In this document: one piece after another, positions 1-11,605 of the stretch
How the letters are laid out: each line of letters begins with the position of its first letter
Position numbering within the stretch: the first letter of the stretch is position 1
NCBI GenBank assembly: GCA_022747635.1
Contig: JAKTNV010000001.1
Coordinates: forward strand, 29,305,990 to 29,369,989
Reading direction: 5' to 3'
From: Hetaerina americana
Lineage: Eukaryota; Arthropoda; Insecta; Odonata; Calopterygidae
DNA length: 64,000 nucleotides
Position numbers and translations under genes: made by a program
The notes under the pieces: model-generated
Seen by the model: the letters and a program-made list of their open reading frames with translations, nothing else
What the model was told of the DNA's origin: nothing
Databases searched by the model: none

Positions 1-1599
1 AAACTGACTAGAAATGTGAATATTCTATACTGCTTAGGAATGAAAATATATACCGTTCCTATGTTAAATCATATTATGACCCATTTTATTGAATAAGTCC
101 TTTAAATAATGGCAATAGTCTTAACCAACTTAATGCCAATGGCTTAATCGAGAACTCGATGAGATGCACCTCTGATAATCATCTTTTTTTTCAAACTAGA
201 GATGCGGTACGCATATGAGGGTATTGTTCTTAAAAAATAAACCACCACTCGTTAGTTATATTATTAAAATTTAATTAAAAGTATGATGGGCTCAATAGAT
301 CCCCTGAACAACACTATTTAATTACAAATCATGGAAAATAGTAATCTTGCTCTAACCCCTTCACAAAATAAACGCAGGGTTCTCGTTACAAAAAGAAAAA
401 AAGAACTGTGGTAAAGTATACCAAGTGGAAAAATAAGATACATAAAGAAAGAAAAGACTGAAAGGGTGATGCAAATGCAATGTGAAATACTCATACAGTG
501 GGAAAGAGAGGAAGTGCATTCTTTCTTTCCAATTGGAAATGCAACGGTGAAAGGCGGAAGAAGGTACGGGTAGAAAGCACCAGGTAGCGAAAAATGCCGT
601 AATGACCAATTATTCTGGTTACACCGGCTGGAGCAGATTGTCCGCAGGATGGAAACACGTAAGATCCGGAGTTTTGATAAACCGTTGCCGTAAGTTGTCG
701 ATGTGACTAACGATTATGACCCTGGACGTAGGTACCGGTGTGACAAAATGAGAACAGACCCACCCCTGTTCAAATTTCAAAGCGATTTCACGTCAAGTAT
801 AATCGTTCCATGGAGTGCCGACACGGAAGTGGAGACTTGTTATATCCGGCAATCCAGGTTATTCGCTTTAGCAACAAAAAACACAGGTACGACAAATGAG
901 TCTCAGAGCAAAAAAGATGCGAATGCTGCAGGTATGAATGCGCAGAATCCATGAAAGAGATTTGCGATTGAGCGGGTGATTCGTGCCATAATCTAGCCCT
1001 CAAAATTCGTCGTTGGAATCTTTGAAGATGGGTTACTCAGGTTCTCATGCACTGTCCCTTGTGCTTCATCTTACTCGAATCGTAATTTTTTTAGATTGAA
1101 ATCCTGACTGAGGAAGAATTGCGAGAGTGCGATGAACTCCGGAATGCGAGAGGAACTCCTGTCAATCGGCTTGTTGCAATAGGTATTGCAGAAGCCTCAC
1201 GGGGGACTAAATAAATAGCATTGAAAAGTACTATCGAGAAGTTGCATACCACTTGGATAGGGTCACTAGGGAAACCTCTTCTTACACTAGGGAACAACCG
1301 TATTAATTACGACAGCAACTGTGGATATTAGCAAGCATGTGCATTTCTACACTATGAGGTACGAACACCTGGAAGAAGAGAACACGAAAAAAGAAATTTT
1401 GAAGAATATGCTCACTGTTTTCATTCAAGCTAAAAGCATACCTGGCTGCCAAAGCTACTTCATTTTTAAAACCCAGTATTCCATTTGGAGTTCAGCAATG
1501 GGAGCAATTAGAAAATGAATTTATCGCTCTGAATATTTTGATCTGGATCCAATTGTCAAGCAGGATCCAACTCCGGAAGTTTCATAGTTCATAACGCGG
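1..1599. other. AT-rich non-coding DNA
   Basis: No gene, RNA or recognised repeat is visible. Open frames here are all under 85 codons, lack recognisable motifs and overlap on both strands. Confidence 0.6.
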
Positions 1600-1810
1600 A
1601 AAAATCAACCAGAGTCCTTGGCTTAGTAGCAATAAAATTCTCACGTAGGTGTTCCGATGGAAAAGATAAAATGTAATGAAAATCGTCCACAGGAATACGG
1701 GAGCCATTTCCGGCCAACGCAACTTTTATACCCTTGGCGCGATTGGAACCCGGGATCTCTGCCGACAAATGCGTCACACACTTCGCTAACCACGCCGGTG
1801 AGTTGTATGA
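1600..1810 (-). repeat. tRNA-derived SINE-like repeat
   Basis: Read on the minus strand, the first 70 bases from about 1805 downwards look like a degenerate tRNA. There is an A-box-like stretch (GGTTAGCGAAG) and a good B-box-like GGTTCCAATCG near 1740-1750, followed by an unrelated body. This head-plus-body layout is typical of SINEs transcribed by RNA polymerase III. I found no clear target-site duplication, so the ends are approximate, and a chance tRNA-like stretch is possible. Confidence 0.45.
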
Positions 1811-2029
1811 GTTCATTTGCGAGGGCACACCTATAGCACCTATCGCATTGACTGCATATCGTATTATTTTATAGCATGTCAGGCACGACCATAAGAGAAA
1901 ACCGAGCCTGGTTCATAGGGACATAACGAAATGCACGTGATGTGCCCAATTACGCTCATTTGCAATGGGTAAAAATTATCGGGATCGTTAAACGGGAAAT
2001 AAAATTATTACACTTCATCTGCCGCGAAC

Positions 2030-2970
2030 GGTTATGGCTTCCTGAATGCACTCGATATCGTCGACCTTCCGTCGAACTCGCTCCCGAGGAGGGTGATCAT
2101 TCCTCCTTTCACTCGACCGCCATCGCTCGCACGCCCCTCACCTCGATGACACGGGAATCTTGGGAAGGCGACTCGGTCGGAGCGAATGGGAAAGCGCGCG
2201 ACGGGTGAATATATAATATGCACAATGTCATGCCCGTGGATATTTACTCAGGCACTCGCATTTTCAATTTCACTCCGCGCCGCGCTATCCCACCCCTCAA
2301 TCCCCTCTCTCCCTTCACCCTGGCCGACTGTTTTATAACGGCAATGCAACCGGCGCGACGACGGCGGGGAGATCGAGGACGACGGTCGCTGGATGGTCGA
2401 CCTCGGGCAAGATCCATTTGGACACCGTCCAATTACGCGAGGGTGGTGGTAGGGGGGGAGGAGAGGATGGTGGTGAGAAAAAGGTTGAGGAGGTGATTCA
2501 GGGCTTATCGAATGTTTTCCATGGGTGCGTAGTGGCGGACGACAGCCGGGGAGGGAACAAAATGACCAACCATTCACCAGGTCGCGGACGAGGAGGATGC
2601 GACGGAACCCGCCTCGGAGAAGGGAGACTTGACGTCTTCTTCCGAAGAGAGAAAGATTATGAGAACTCGACCGTGTCCGTTTCGAGACTCTTTCCCATCC
2701 TCTCTCTCTCTCCCTCTACCCTCTTAATGGGTCGACCAAGAGGACCGAACAAAGCCGTTTCTTTCCTCGCGTCCTCCGGCCTATTTTTCACCCGCGCCAC
2801 TTCGGTCACGAGAACGGTGCCCGCGCACGATATTCCCACTTTGGGCGCTCGAAAAGCACGAGTCCGCAAAGCGTTGCGCAAAGATCAAGTCGACGGCGAG
2901 GAAGGGGGTTTATGCATTCATGCACTATCAGGGAAAGCCGTTCGAGGAGGAGATGAAGGGTGAAAACATA
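2030..2970. other. CpG/GC-rich segment, no gene identified
   Basis: Base composition shifts sharply to GC-rich and CpG-rich. A 181-codon plus-strand frame (2418-2963) and overlapping minus-strand frames are Arg/Gly/Pro/Ser-rich, without domains, which is what skewed composition gives by chance. It could be a regulatory element or an unannotated promoter-like island. Nothing in the sequence decides this. Confidence 0.5.
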
Positions 2971-4229
2971 TCCTACTCCTCTCGGAAAAAAGTCTCGCTG
3001 ATGAGCCCTATATTCGTTGGGTGGGTTACTTTACACGTCGCCTGTTCTCTATTGAGGTCCTTGACTGGTGCTTTGCGACCTAATTAGACGGATGAATGGG
3101 ATATAAGGGAATTTATGCGTAATGATGAGAAATGGCAATTCCTTGATTACGGAGGCCATTACTGGAATCATTTACATATACGCTCGACCACCTCACGCAT
3201 TTGCACAATCAAGAAAAGGTGGGCAAAGATACTAGGCGAAGAAAATGGAAGTCGAAGAGGGACGAAGAAGAAGAGTACGGTGAGATATTCAACGCACCAT
3301 TCGTCCACAAGCGACCAACACGGACGAGCAGGGAGGATCTATTTTTTTAAGTGTAAGGGGGCACGGAATCCTTCTAACTTTTCTAAATGAAGGTACAGAA
3401 ATTCATGTATTAGCTCCTCATCTTGAGCATGGCTCACTCTTGCCACCAGAGGAATGAAACGCGGAACTCGGAATCCAGAATAACGAATGTATACACGATT
3501 GGATCCGGAAATTGAATTATGAATCTAAACCAAATGCAAGAAAAGAGATGAACTATTTTGCCACATAGGTCGGATGATAGAAAAATGGAGTGAAGAGTTT
3601 TGAATTCTTAGAATTAATGCACCGCAATTATGATGCTGATGAAGAAAAACAATTTCACTCAATTATTGGGCATAGGCTAATGAAAGGCACAGTATCCTTT
3701 CGGCTGATGCTCAGCATGAGAGATATTAATCCATTTAACTGTGTTATTAGGCCACCAGACGTTAAAATCGTCGGCTGAAAGAGCATTCAGGTGACGAACG
3801 CCACGCCCCTCAACTCCACTGGGCCAGGTGAAGCCTTCATCACTTCGAAAGCGCGGTCGGTGGTAATGTTTCTCACGAGACTCGCATTCGCAGTCTTTCT
3901 GGAAGATGCGCGACATTGCATTCGCTTGCGCAGCTTAAGACCTTATAAACCGCATTGCCGCAGCGCATAAACTTAAGTGGTATTCAAAAATACGCAAAAG
4001 GAATAGGAAACGACCGTCTCTGGAGGATCGGCCATGTGGTGGATGAAGCAGAAGCCGCATTGCTGCTTGTCGGCCATGTGGAGAAACACGGAAGGAATAA
4101 TTCTCATTCTGGCTTTGTCTCCCCGCCAAATCAACGCAATGTACTCAAACCCCGTCTTAGAACCGAATGCTTTCTTCAGGTAAGAATTTAGATTTTTTTT
4201 GCTAGGTTTAACGAAACAAAAGAACGAAA
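2971..4229. other. Non-coding DNA with a short local duplication
   Basis: No gene is recognised. Near 4030-4080 the 12-mer TCGGCCATGTGG occurs twice about 46 bases apart, around a short GCAG-rich stretch, which suggests a small local duplication. Confidence 0.5.
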
Positions 4230-4520
4230 AAAGAAAGCAGATGAAATTGAATTCTGGCGAACAAGCTATTGTCTCACTAGATCGGAAAGAGTAAAAAATG
4301 AAGAAATCAGAAGGAAAATGGAAAAGATTAAAAGGTGTGCTTAGTCGGGAAAAACCAAACATGGTATGGAAATTTACGTAGGATGCAGAACAATGGCTTC
4401 GACTGAGGATATAAGGACGGTAACCCAAAGAATGAGGGAGGACAGGGAAGCTAAAAAAGCGATGTTTAAGTGCCCTCCAGGCCATGAAGGAAAACGATTG
4501 GTGAAACCGCAAGAAATGAA
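4230..4520 (+). pseudogene. Decayed LINE reverse-transcriptase C-terminus
   Basis: From about 4285 the plus strand reads ERVKNEEIRRKMEKIKR. It is followed, with frame changes, by a stretch resembling QTWYGNLRRMQNN and a basic GGQG-type segment. That order is characteristic of the C-terminal tail of insect LINE reverse transcriptases, whose usual form is a RxRNEEIR, WYGHLxRM, GRPxxxW series. Stop codons and frameshifts make it non-functional. No catalytic domain lies upstream, so this is a 5'-truncated, old copy. The assignment rests on motif order only. Confidence 0.5.
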
Positions 4521-4899
4521 AATTGGGATGTGAGAAGTAGCTGAATAAGCTAATAAATATTATAGAGCTGTGGGCGTGTAAGTACACCCCGTGTATTTAA
4601 TAATGAACTTGTGCTCACCCGGCGAATTGTCTTGAGTGAATTTTTCTTGGGACTACCATCAGATCAAATTCTTCATGTCTGCCAAAGTTTCCATGCCTGA
4701 CTCGTCCGTCATCTTCATCGCTTCCAAGATCATTCAGAAACTCCTGATGTTGATGGGAGAATAAAGAACCAGACCTCTTTACGACACGAAACGAATAAGT
4801 ACCACGACGGAACCATATAAATTAATTAAAAAACCAAAGGAAGGAGGGATGCAGCCCTCAGACAAAGTATATATGAGGGGTAGTCTTCATACTGGGAGT
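4521..4899. other. Non-coding DNA
   Basis: No gene or clear repeat is recognised. Confidence 0.5.
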
Positions 4900-5225
4900 T
4901 CTCCCCCATTAATGAGCCCTGGGAAAAAATCGGTATGTAGTCGTTTCGCGCGTACTCGAGGAGAGGCGGGATGTTCGGCTCGGTGCGAAGCACGGCAACA
5001 ACAAGCTGCTGCACTCCGCCTCCGCAGAAAACGGTAGGGGCGGCATCGGGAAAGCTTTCTGTCGCCCTTCCGCTAATTGTGTTCGCCCGTCACACCGCAC
5101 CCGAGGAGAGCGGGCGGCTACGCATTCCATGTAGTGCACCTCCCAAGAGTGCGTGGGAATCACGCGCGGATTTCCAGGCAGCCGAGAAAGATGCAACTCG
5201 AAATGAGGGTAGGAGAGGGTGAAGA
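4900..5225. other. GC-rich segment, no gene identified
   Basis: A CpG-rich patch with short overlapping frames on both strands and no recognisable protein motif. Confidence 0.45.
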
Positions 5226-5291
5226 AAGGTTCGGAAGGCTAGAAAAAGTGGAGGAAAAAATAAAAAAATACCCCGATATATATCTAGGAAA

Positions 5292-5355
5292 GGAACTGGC
5301 CCCCCGACGCTTATGCGTGCCGTCGGGCACGCATAGGCGTCGGGGGGCCAGTTCC
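5292..5355. repeat. 64-bp near-perfect hairpin
   Basis: Two 30-base arms (5292-5321 and 5326-5355) are complementary at 29 of 30 positions around a 4-base loop. Both arms start and end with the SINE-derived GGAACTGGCCCCCC, so it looks like a head-to-head copy of a SINE segment. Transcribed from either strand, it would fold into a 30-bp double-stranded RNA. Confidence 0.85.
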
Positions 5356-5358
5356 ATT

Positions 5359-5406
5359 TGGTAGATAATGGTAGAGTTTACTGGGTAAACTTACCATTAC
5401 CTACCA
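5359..5406. repeat. Second hairpin, SINE 3' region
   Basis: TGGTAGATAATGGTAGAG on the left pairs with TTACCATTACCTACCA on the right, with about two mismatches and a very short loop. It lies three bases beyond the first hairpin. Confidence 0.75.
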
Positions 5407-5431
5407 AACCGATCTTCGGGTTGATTACTGT

Positions 5432-5437
5432 GTTCAT

Positions 5438-5497
<60 letters not shown>

Positions 5498-5503
5498 ATG
5501 AAC
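5432..5503. repeat. Palindromic (AT)n bounded by GTTCATGGT / ACCATGAAC
   Basis: A 54-base AT repeat is flanked by the 9-mer GTTCATGGT and its exact reverse complement, so all 72 bases form one perfect palindrome able to extrude as a cruciform. Confidence 0.9.
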
Positions 5504-5537
5504 CTATATATGCATATAGACATGCACATTTTAGATT

Positions 5538-5580
5538 GTTTGAGCTTTCGGCCTTCTCTGAGGCCTTCTTCAAGTCAGAC
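5538..5580 (-). repeat. Half copy of the inverted-repeat element family
   Basis: The stretch GTTTGAGCTTTCGGCCTTCT, CTGAGGCCTTCTTCAAG, TCAGAC closely matches the inner arm of the inverted repeat at 19567-19767, and less closely that at 29091-29286. Only the inner part of one arm is present, next to the AT palindrome. Confidence 0.75.
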
Positions 5581-5589
5581 TGGTCTCTC

Positions 5590-5760
5590 TCTCTCTCTTT
5601 GTATATATATATATATACATACATACATACACACACACATACATATATATTCTAAATGGTATATGTGTGTGTGTTTGTGTTGGTGTGTTTGCGTAGATCT
5701 AAATGTGATTATCTATAATCCCATTTCGATACACACATATATATTTATTTATTTATACTC
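5590..5760. repeat. Compound microsatellite cluster
   Basis: Successive (CT)n, (TA)n, (CATA)n, (CA)n and, further on, (GT)n and TATTTATT-type tracts. Open frames here read as runs of Ile-Tyr and are not genes. Confidence 0.85.
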
Positions 5761-5819
5761 CTTGAAAACCGGACTGCGAGGGATAAAATGAAATGATTAA
5801 ATACGCACGAAGTCGACAG

Positions 5820-6540
5820 TGGGTCACTGAGTGGGTTTAGAGTGAACTGACGAGGAGGGAAAGAGAGAGGGAGAGAGGAAAAAAAATAAAGGGAAAAAAT
5901 AAAGAAATGCTCGACTTTCGTTCCGGTGCTTGGCCCGATGTCGGGGAGGGGGAAGGGATGGGAGGAGGATGGCTGACTGGATGGGTTTAGAGTGACTGGG
6001 GGTCGGGGCGGTGAAGGAAGGGAGGTATGTGTAAACGGAGGAGAGGGAAAGAGAGTGAGTGAGGGAGTGTGAGGAGGAGAAAGGCCCTACTCTCACTCAC
6101 CTCTCCGCCGCGGTCGCCGCCAACCCACACCCCTCACCCCGACCTCCCCCCTCTCACGTGCCCTCCCTACACTTTCCTCTTCCTCCCACACGATCCTCCT
6201 CCCTCTCCCCGTCCCATCGTGGGAAATACAGTTACACCCAGACGGCCTGAAAGCCGAGTAGTGGGTGAGTCCATTATTATTAGGGTGCGTTGTGGTGGGG
6301 GAAGGAAGGGCCCGGAAAGATGTGTGCGTGAGAGTGAGAGGTCGTGTGTGTTGTTCTTTTCGGGAGAAGAAAGAGTGGAGGGCCTCGCGATGAATGTAGG
6401 TCAGGCTACCTTCGTCTCTCACCACTCTTTTTTTACTCCTTCCCCCCCTCTACTCCCCACATTGCTTTGGGTCCGTCCTACTCCTCTACCGAGGGTTTTT
6501 CAAGGTCGGGAGTCCCTTAAAAATTCTCGACCCTGAAAAC
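5820..6540. other. GC-rich segment with purine-to-pyrimidine strand switch
   Basis: From about 5840 to 6090 the plus strand is strongly G+A-rich; from about 6090 to 6230 it becomes C+T-rich. Long frames on both strands (for example 155 codons at 6069-6536) are Pro/Ser/Arg-rich with no domain. Confidence 0.5.
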
Positions 6541-7682
6541 ACGGTTTCCCTCGGAAGGTCCTCGCCTTCTCGGAATACGGTGGCCTCTCTGAAGTCTTTG
6601 GGCAGCGGTGGAAATAGCACGAGGGATTATTTCTCAATGGGCATCAAACACTCTCGAAGAATGCCAGTCTGTTATGAATTGACACTGTGGAAACCTATCG
6701 AATACAATATCTTCACAGAGATAGAGGCTCACAAATTTACCCTGCATAGAAGTGATTACTATGGAAAGAAACGTCGCATTTACTTTTGCGGAGAGTAGAG
6801 AGACTCGGGTCGCACCGATATCAAAATATCATTTGAATCCCTTGAAGGAAAAATAACTTTAAGAGGGAAGTTGGGGTGATGATCCGTGACTAATAGAAGG
6901 GTGCGTTGCGAAACTATTAACAGTTGAAGTGCGCGTTCTGTGACATTCTAAGGGCGCTTTCTTTAGCGCGATTCCTTCTATTTTGGCAGAAAAGAAGGAA
7001 ACATCTTCCGAATATTTTTCTAGTCTTACGTATCTAATGAAGAGCTCTTTGCAATTGTTTTCCTGTTTCACCGTCAATGTGTTAGATATGGGATTTTACA
7101 CATCGGTTTGGTTCTTCTGCAATTCACAAGCCTTGTAGGAAGCAAAGCAGCAACAAATAGATGCTATGTCACGTCTTAGACAAGGAGAGGAGATCATTGT
7201 GTATATTCAAAGAAATAGTACCTGAGCTTTCTGCCTGAAAACAATTATAATTGCTATTCCATATTTGCCCTAATGCACTAATGCTTGTCGCTTTTCATAC
7301 ACCACCCAATTCGGGAGTGAGTGCTTTCGCTCTGTAAACCCTATGCCACCACGATTTTGTGGGCTCATAATTTACACAAACCACTTCTTTGTGGTGAAAA
7401 AAGCATCAATGTCAATTATTGTCTTATTCTATCACATCATTAGATGAGAAATGCTTTTACCAACACAATCCTATCAGAATATTTTCCTTAAAAGTTTTAT
7501 AGAACTGAAACTTCGTGGGAGGTATTATAGAACTGAAACTGGTCTACATGACTCTCGCACCTTCACTATGCTATTTAATGATTAAATAATTACAGATTCC
7601 TTACTGCTAAAGCATCAACACATGAGGTTATTTAATACCAATAAAGACATATGTGTCATCGATGGAACAAGATATACCCGTA
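6541..7682. other. Non-coding DNA
   Basis: No gene is recognised. TTATAGAACTGAAACT occurs twice about 28 bases apart near 7497 and 7525, a minor local duplication. Confidence 0.55.
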
Positions 7683-7694
7683 TATGACTCTAAA

Positions 7695-8002
7695 AGGGAT
7701 CGAGATGGTGCGGGGGCTAACGTACTGGCTTCCCACCCTGAGGGCGCGGGTTCAAATCCCGGCGGTGTTGAATATTTTTCAGAGGTATCTCGATCCCTAC
7801 TTGAGGTGCTTTGTGGAGGGCACTTTGAGTGAGTACGCTGTCCGTCGGATGGGACGTTAAACCGCGGACCCCTTGGCGCCTTTCGTAAAGAGTAGGCTAA
7901 TGCCGACGCCGGGTTTCTCTCCACCCTTCATCCTTTCCTGTCCTTCCCCTATGGCGCAAATGACCTTAGCTGTCGGTCGCCTCCCCTCAAAACTACTACT
8001 AC
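7695..8002 (+). mobile_element. tRNA-derived SINE with target-site duplication
   Basis: A tRNA-like head with B box GGTTCAAATCC (7749-7759) is followed by a body containing GTCGGATGGGACGTTAAACC and ending in a (CTA)n-like tail near 7993-8002. The 12-base TATGACTCTAAA flanks it on both sides (7683-7694 and 8003-8014), and imperfect similarity extends a few bases further. This shows insertion by LINE-type target-primed reverse transcription. The body differs from the SINE at 16997, so it is a separate family. No protein is encoded; RNA polymerase III transcription is inferred from the B box. Confidence 0.8.
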
Positions 8003-8014
8003 TATGACTCTAAA

Positions 8015-8695
8015 GCGGGATGACATGGTCGTCGAGTCTAAATAAGAAGCCGCCTTGTCCTTAGTGGCCAGATGAATTTGACTCCTAATATTTACAATTG
8101 CTGAGTAACTGAATGTTGCGAATAAACAAGTATCCCCACCTCAACCAATCAAATTTACTGTCTGTGATTATTCGGCTTGCCTTTGGTAGCGGCACAATTT
8201 TTTGAAAAATACTTTACCTAACCTTTAATTCTTTAGATTGGGTCTCAGATGCGGCTGGCTCTAATTTTTCTCGTCTTCATGCAATTCAATTATAAGGATG
8301 CCAATACAACATTGACGGGATGTGAAAATTTAGTGTATCTAATGTACAGCAACGATTTTATGCACATGTAGTTCATAACTTGGTCAAAATATTTTATAAA
8401 AATAATTTAAGGAAAAGTATTTAGGGTACGCATTATCTTAAAATTTAATAAAGACCTCGTTCTCAACATTGAGGTTTCTTTGAATGGTGAATGAATATAA
8501 TTGTAAGTCCAAAATGATATGAATTTTTTACGATCACGTGTTATCCGACAAGTATGGAAAAATATTCCGGATAAAACACGTGCTGGATTAAAATAAAATA
8601 TGAATCTGGGTTGATTGGTCTATGAATAACTTAAAAGACATTAATATGATGAATGATTGACCTAGTGTAATTTTTCCGGTTACAGACGCAAAAGC
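8015..8695. other. Non-coding DNA with an imperfect palindrome
   Basis: No gene. At about 8536-8583, CACGTGTTATCCG faces CCGGATAAAACACGTG, giving an imperfect inverted repeat with a loop of about 20 bases. Confidence 0.55.
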
Positions 8696-9150
8696 GTCAG
8701 ATTAAATTGCATGACTGGAGGAATCCAGGCAAATGAAATGCACCAAAGATGGGGACAAGTGCCAAGGGATGAGTTAGAATAAAATACAGCGACAGATGAG
8801 ATGAAGCGGATAATGGTGGAGGGAATGGAGTTGGGCGATGGGAGAAACAGGCACTGTGGATTGATGTGACGGCTGAGCGGAATGTGGATGCAGGAAGAGG
8901 AACGGTGGCGAACGGATCGACCTTCGACACATAAGAAGCGAAGGACACAAAATATTCCAAGGCATGGCGGAGGGAATGAGAGGCGGGGAGGGAAGATGTT
9001 GTGAGGTCAATTTGAGCTGTCCCACGATCTCGCTTCGGAATGGCGTCCGACGGAAACGTATTCCACCAAACGAACGACAGAAAGTACTCCACCAACGACA
9101 GCCGCGTTCGGTCAGACTCAGCAGTTTAAGCTGTCGCGTTGTCATGAGGA
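8696..9150. other. GC-rich segment, no gene identified
   Basis: Moderately GC-rich. A 132-codon minus-strand frame (8697-9095) is Ser/Pro/Phe-rich, without recognisable motifs, and overlaps frames in other registers. Confidence 0.45.
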
Positions 9151-11035
9151 ACGAAACTAAGAGGGAACTATCTTGAATACTGGGGAGAAATAGTTCTTGC
9201 TAGTTGCGTACGAATGCAACTCCATTCTTCACGTCGAAAACACCAGTGACGACGATGTAAACTTACATTTCTGCATTTTTTTCGGGGGCGGATAAAGATT
9301 GGAAGAGCCACTGTTTACTACACCTAAAGATTAAAAAGCAGGCCATAACAATTTTGCGATGGATTAGGGAATTATATTGCCGGTAGACAATATTGGCTTC
9401 GAGTCAGTAAAATCCCACTTGATGGCTAACCTTGTCTATCGCCTAAGGTATTTTTGAAGTGGGCACGTCATCAGGATAAATCAACGGAGTCGCAGATGAC
9501 TACTTTGAAACCTGCAGCAAGTATGTTTATGCTTTCTTTCGAAACATTTGCCATTGGCGGAATGGCGATGCGAGTGTTCTTGGATATGTAGAGAACGCCC
9601 TCACGACGGTTTTTTTGTCGAAAAAGTACAACGCGCAGTTTTTGCCATTGCTCGTCTGCCCGGAAACGCAAAAAAATTGAGCATCCCTAACCCTGAGTTA
9701 AAGTTTGCATGGAGGTCGATGAGAAAGAAGGACGGGGAGATGATGGAGGAGGACGAGAAGAAGTTGACAATGAATTGGTGGAGGGCACGGAAATTTCCTT
9801 TTTTGGCTGTGAAAAGGTTGTTCTTGGAAGAAAAACGCACCAACAAAGCAATGAACGTGTGGGGTTAAAAAACGTATCTTACTTCCCTCTTATATGCTGA
9901 GAAAAATGTGGTTCAAGCACTTGTCATCCTTAAGTCAAGACAATGAGGATTTCCTAAAAGTGAAATGCCGACCGTGAACTTAAGGAAGAACCTTTCAAAA
10001 TCAACTTCTTGACCAAGGACGGAACGTATTTATGGACCTGTTTTCTTGGTCCCGCGTGTTGTCACTGCTGAGACGAAACAACAAGTAAGAACGTGGAGTT
10101 TAGAAAGCCTCCTCCTGGGCTAACGCGCCAGACCGAATGTCAATGCTAGTGAAATCGCCGTTTACCTTCGAGGAAAATTTTGGAAACACTTTTACCAAAA
10201 TTTTTACAGTGAGATTTTCCTCATAAGATACCACCACAGCGACTACTTCCAATGGTTTTTATTTGTCACTATACATTCACGGTACGCAGCCCGTGCGAAA
10301 GAGACGTATTATAGAATACCTTTTTCTACTGTATTTGGTGAAAAACTATTTGAAATAAAATTTGTAAATGTTGGACTAAACCAATTCCAATCTGGAATAC
10401 AATTGTGCTTTATCATAGCGTGTAATTTACCTCACCTATAAATCACGATTGAAAATATTTTCCCCCGTAACAATGATGCAACAAAAACACATATTGCGTT
10501 TTATTGAGATCAAAGAACTGAGCTGAGTTTTTCAGAATTAAATTGTTTCAATAGGAGTATTTCATTAAAGAGTGAAACAGTAGACTTAGGATGGAGAGAA
10601 GCCAGCGTTATTACTTTTCTTATATCACAGAAATATTTAAGATAATTATGAAATACAATTCTATAAATATGACTCTGGCATAAGCAAACTGTGCGACCTA
10701 AAGGAACACCGTAGCAAATGTATCAAAGAAAACAGCAAATTCAGGAGGCAACCGAATTTCTTAACCGATTGGCATACGAGAGGAGGCGTCTCCTATTAAT
10801 TTAGGAGATTCCCTTACATTTAGACCAGAGAACCACAAACCATTTTGTGCCGTGACGCGGATTGGACGCTTTGAAACTAAACGGAACATGAATGATTAAA
10901 CACCCAAGAATAATTAAAAACCCAATGAACAATAAAGACCCAAGAATGATTAGTCTTTGTATATATGATATTCAGCCACACTACTGTCATGGACAGCCAA
11001 TAAAACGATGACCTGAAAAACATTTATTTATTTTT
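9151..11035. other. AT-rich non-coding DNA
   Basis: No gene or recognised repeat is seen in this stretch. Confidence 0.55.
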
Positions 11036-11217
11036 CGACTTTATTAGAGCGAGATTGAGACTGCATAGTCCCTTCTTCCACCTAACCCCTACACATTACA
11101 ATAAAGAATATTACAAACATTCAAGTCCTGGGTGGAGGAAAATCCTATTATACGAGGATTGAACCCGCGACCTCTAGGTTGGCAGGCGAGGACGTTAACC
11201 TTCCGTTACCGGGGCAG
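11036..11217 (-). mobile_element. tRNA-derived SINE
   Basis: On the minus strand it starts near 11217 with GCCCCGGTAACGG and has a B-box-like GGTTCAATCC (plus-strand 11157-11166 region). An unrelated body follows, and it ends in an AAATAAATAAATG-type tail near 11022-11040. This is a third SINE family in the window. No convincing target-site duplication was found. Confidence 0.65.
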
Positions 11218-11500
11218 ATTCAAATATTTCGTACATCAACTCTAATTAGGTCATGTAGAAATTGGCGAATAAGTCGAAAGCCAACTTGTCACTTAGAATT
11301 TATTTAACAAGATCTTATCGTGGAGCTACGTAATGTAAGCTTCAGAGGGTAGCTGTTTTTGACAGAGAGTGAATTAATTTTAACGCCAGTTGAGAGAATA
11401 CTTGTTAATCAAACCAGAAAATAACTTTGGCAACCCGTAACGCCAACGGGCAAGGTTCGAGTGGTTCCAAAAAATATATCTTACGGTTCAACTTCCTTGT

Positions 11501-11509
11501 GTGTGTGTA

Positions 11510-11603
<94 letters not shown>

Positions 11604-11605
11604 TG
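11501..11605. repeat. (GT)n / (AT)n microsatellite
   Basis: A short (GT)n leads into about 85 bases of nearly pure AT repeat. Overlapping Tyr-Ile frames on both strands are artefacts. Confidence 0.95.

Larger units (their letters stand above)
5288..5431 (+). repeat. Rearranged SINE 3' half
   Basis: It begins with AGGAAAGGAACTGGCCCCCC and ends with AAACCGATCTTCGGGTTGAT followed by TACTGT. Both ends match the 3' half of the complete SINE at 16997-17275. Between them the expected body is replaced by two inverted repeats (5292-5355 and 5359-5406). This is therefore a rearranged, partly self-inverted SINE fragment, not a simple truncated copy. Confidence 0.7.

Noticed and set aside
2418..2963. 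181-codon plus-strand open frame as a gene
   Set aside because: Arg/Gly/Pro-rich, no domain, overlapped by frames on the other strand, and it sits in a GC-rich patch where stop codons are rare.
3973..4587. 204-codon Phe/Ser-rich minus-strand frame
   Set aside because: It is antisense to a purine-rich stretch that contains LINE C-terminal motifs on the plus strand. It has no membrane-protein signature beyond composition.
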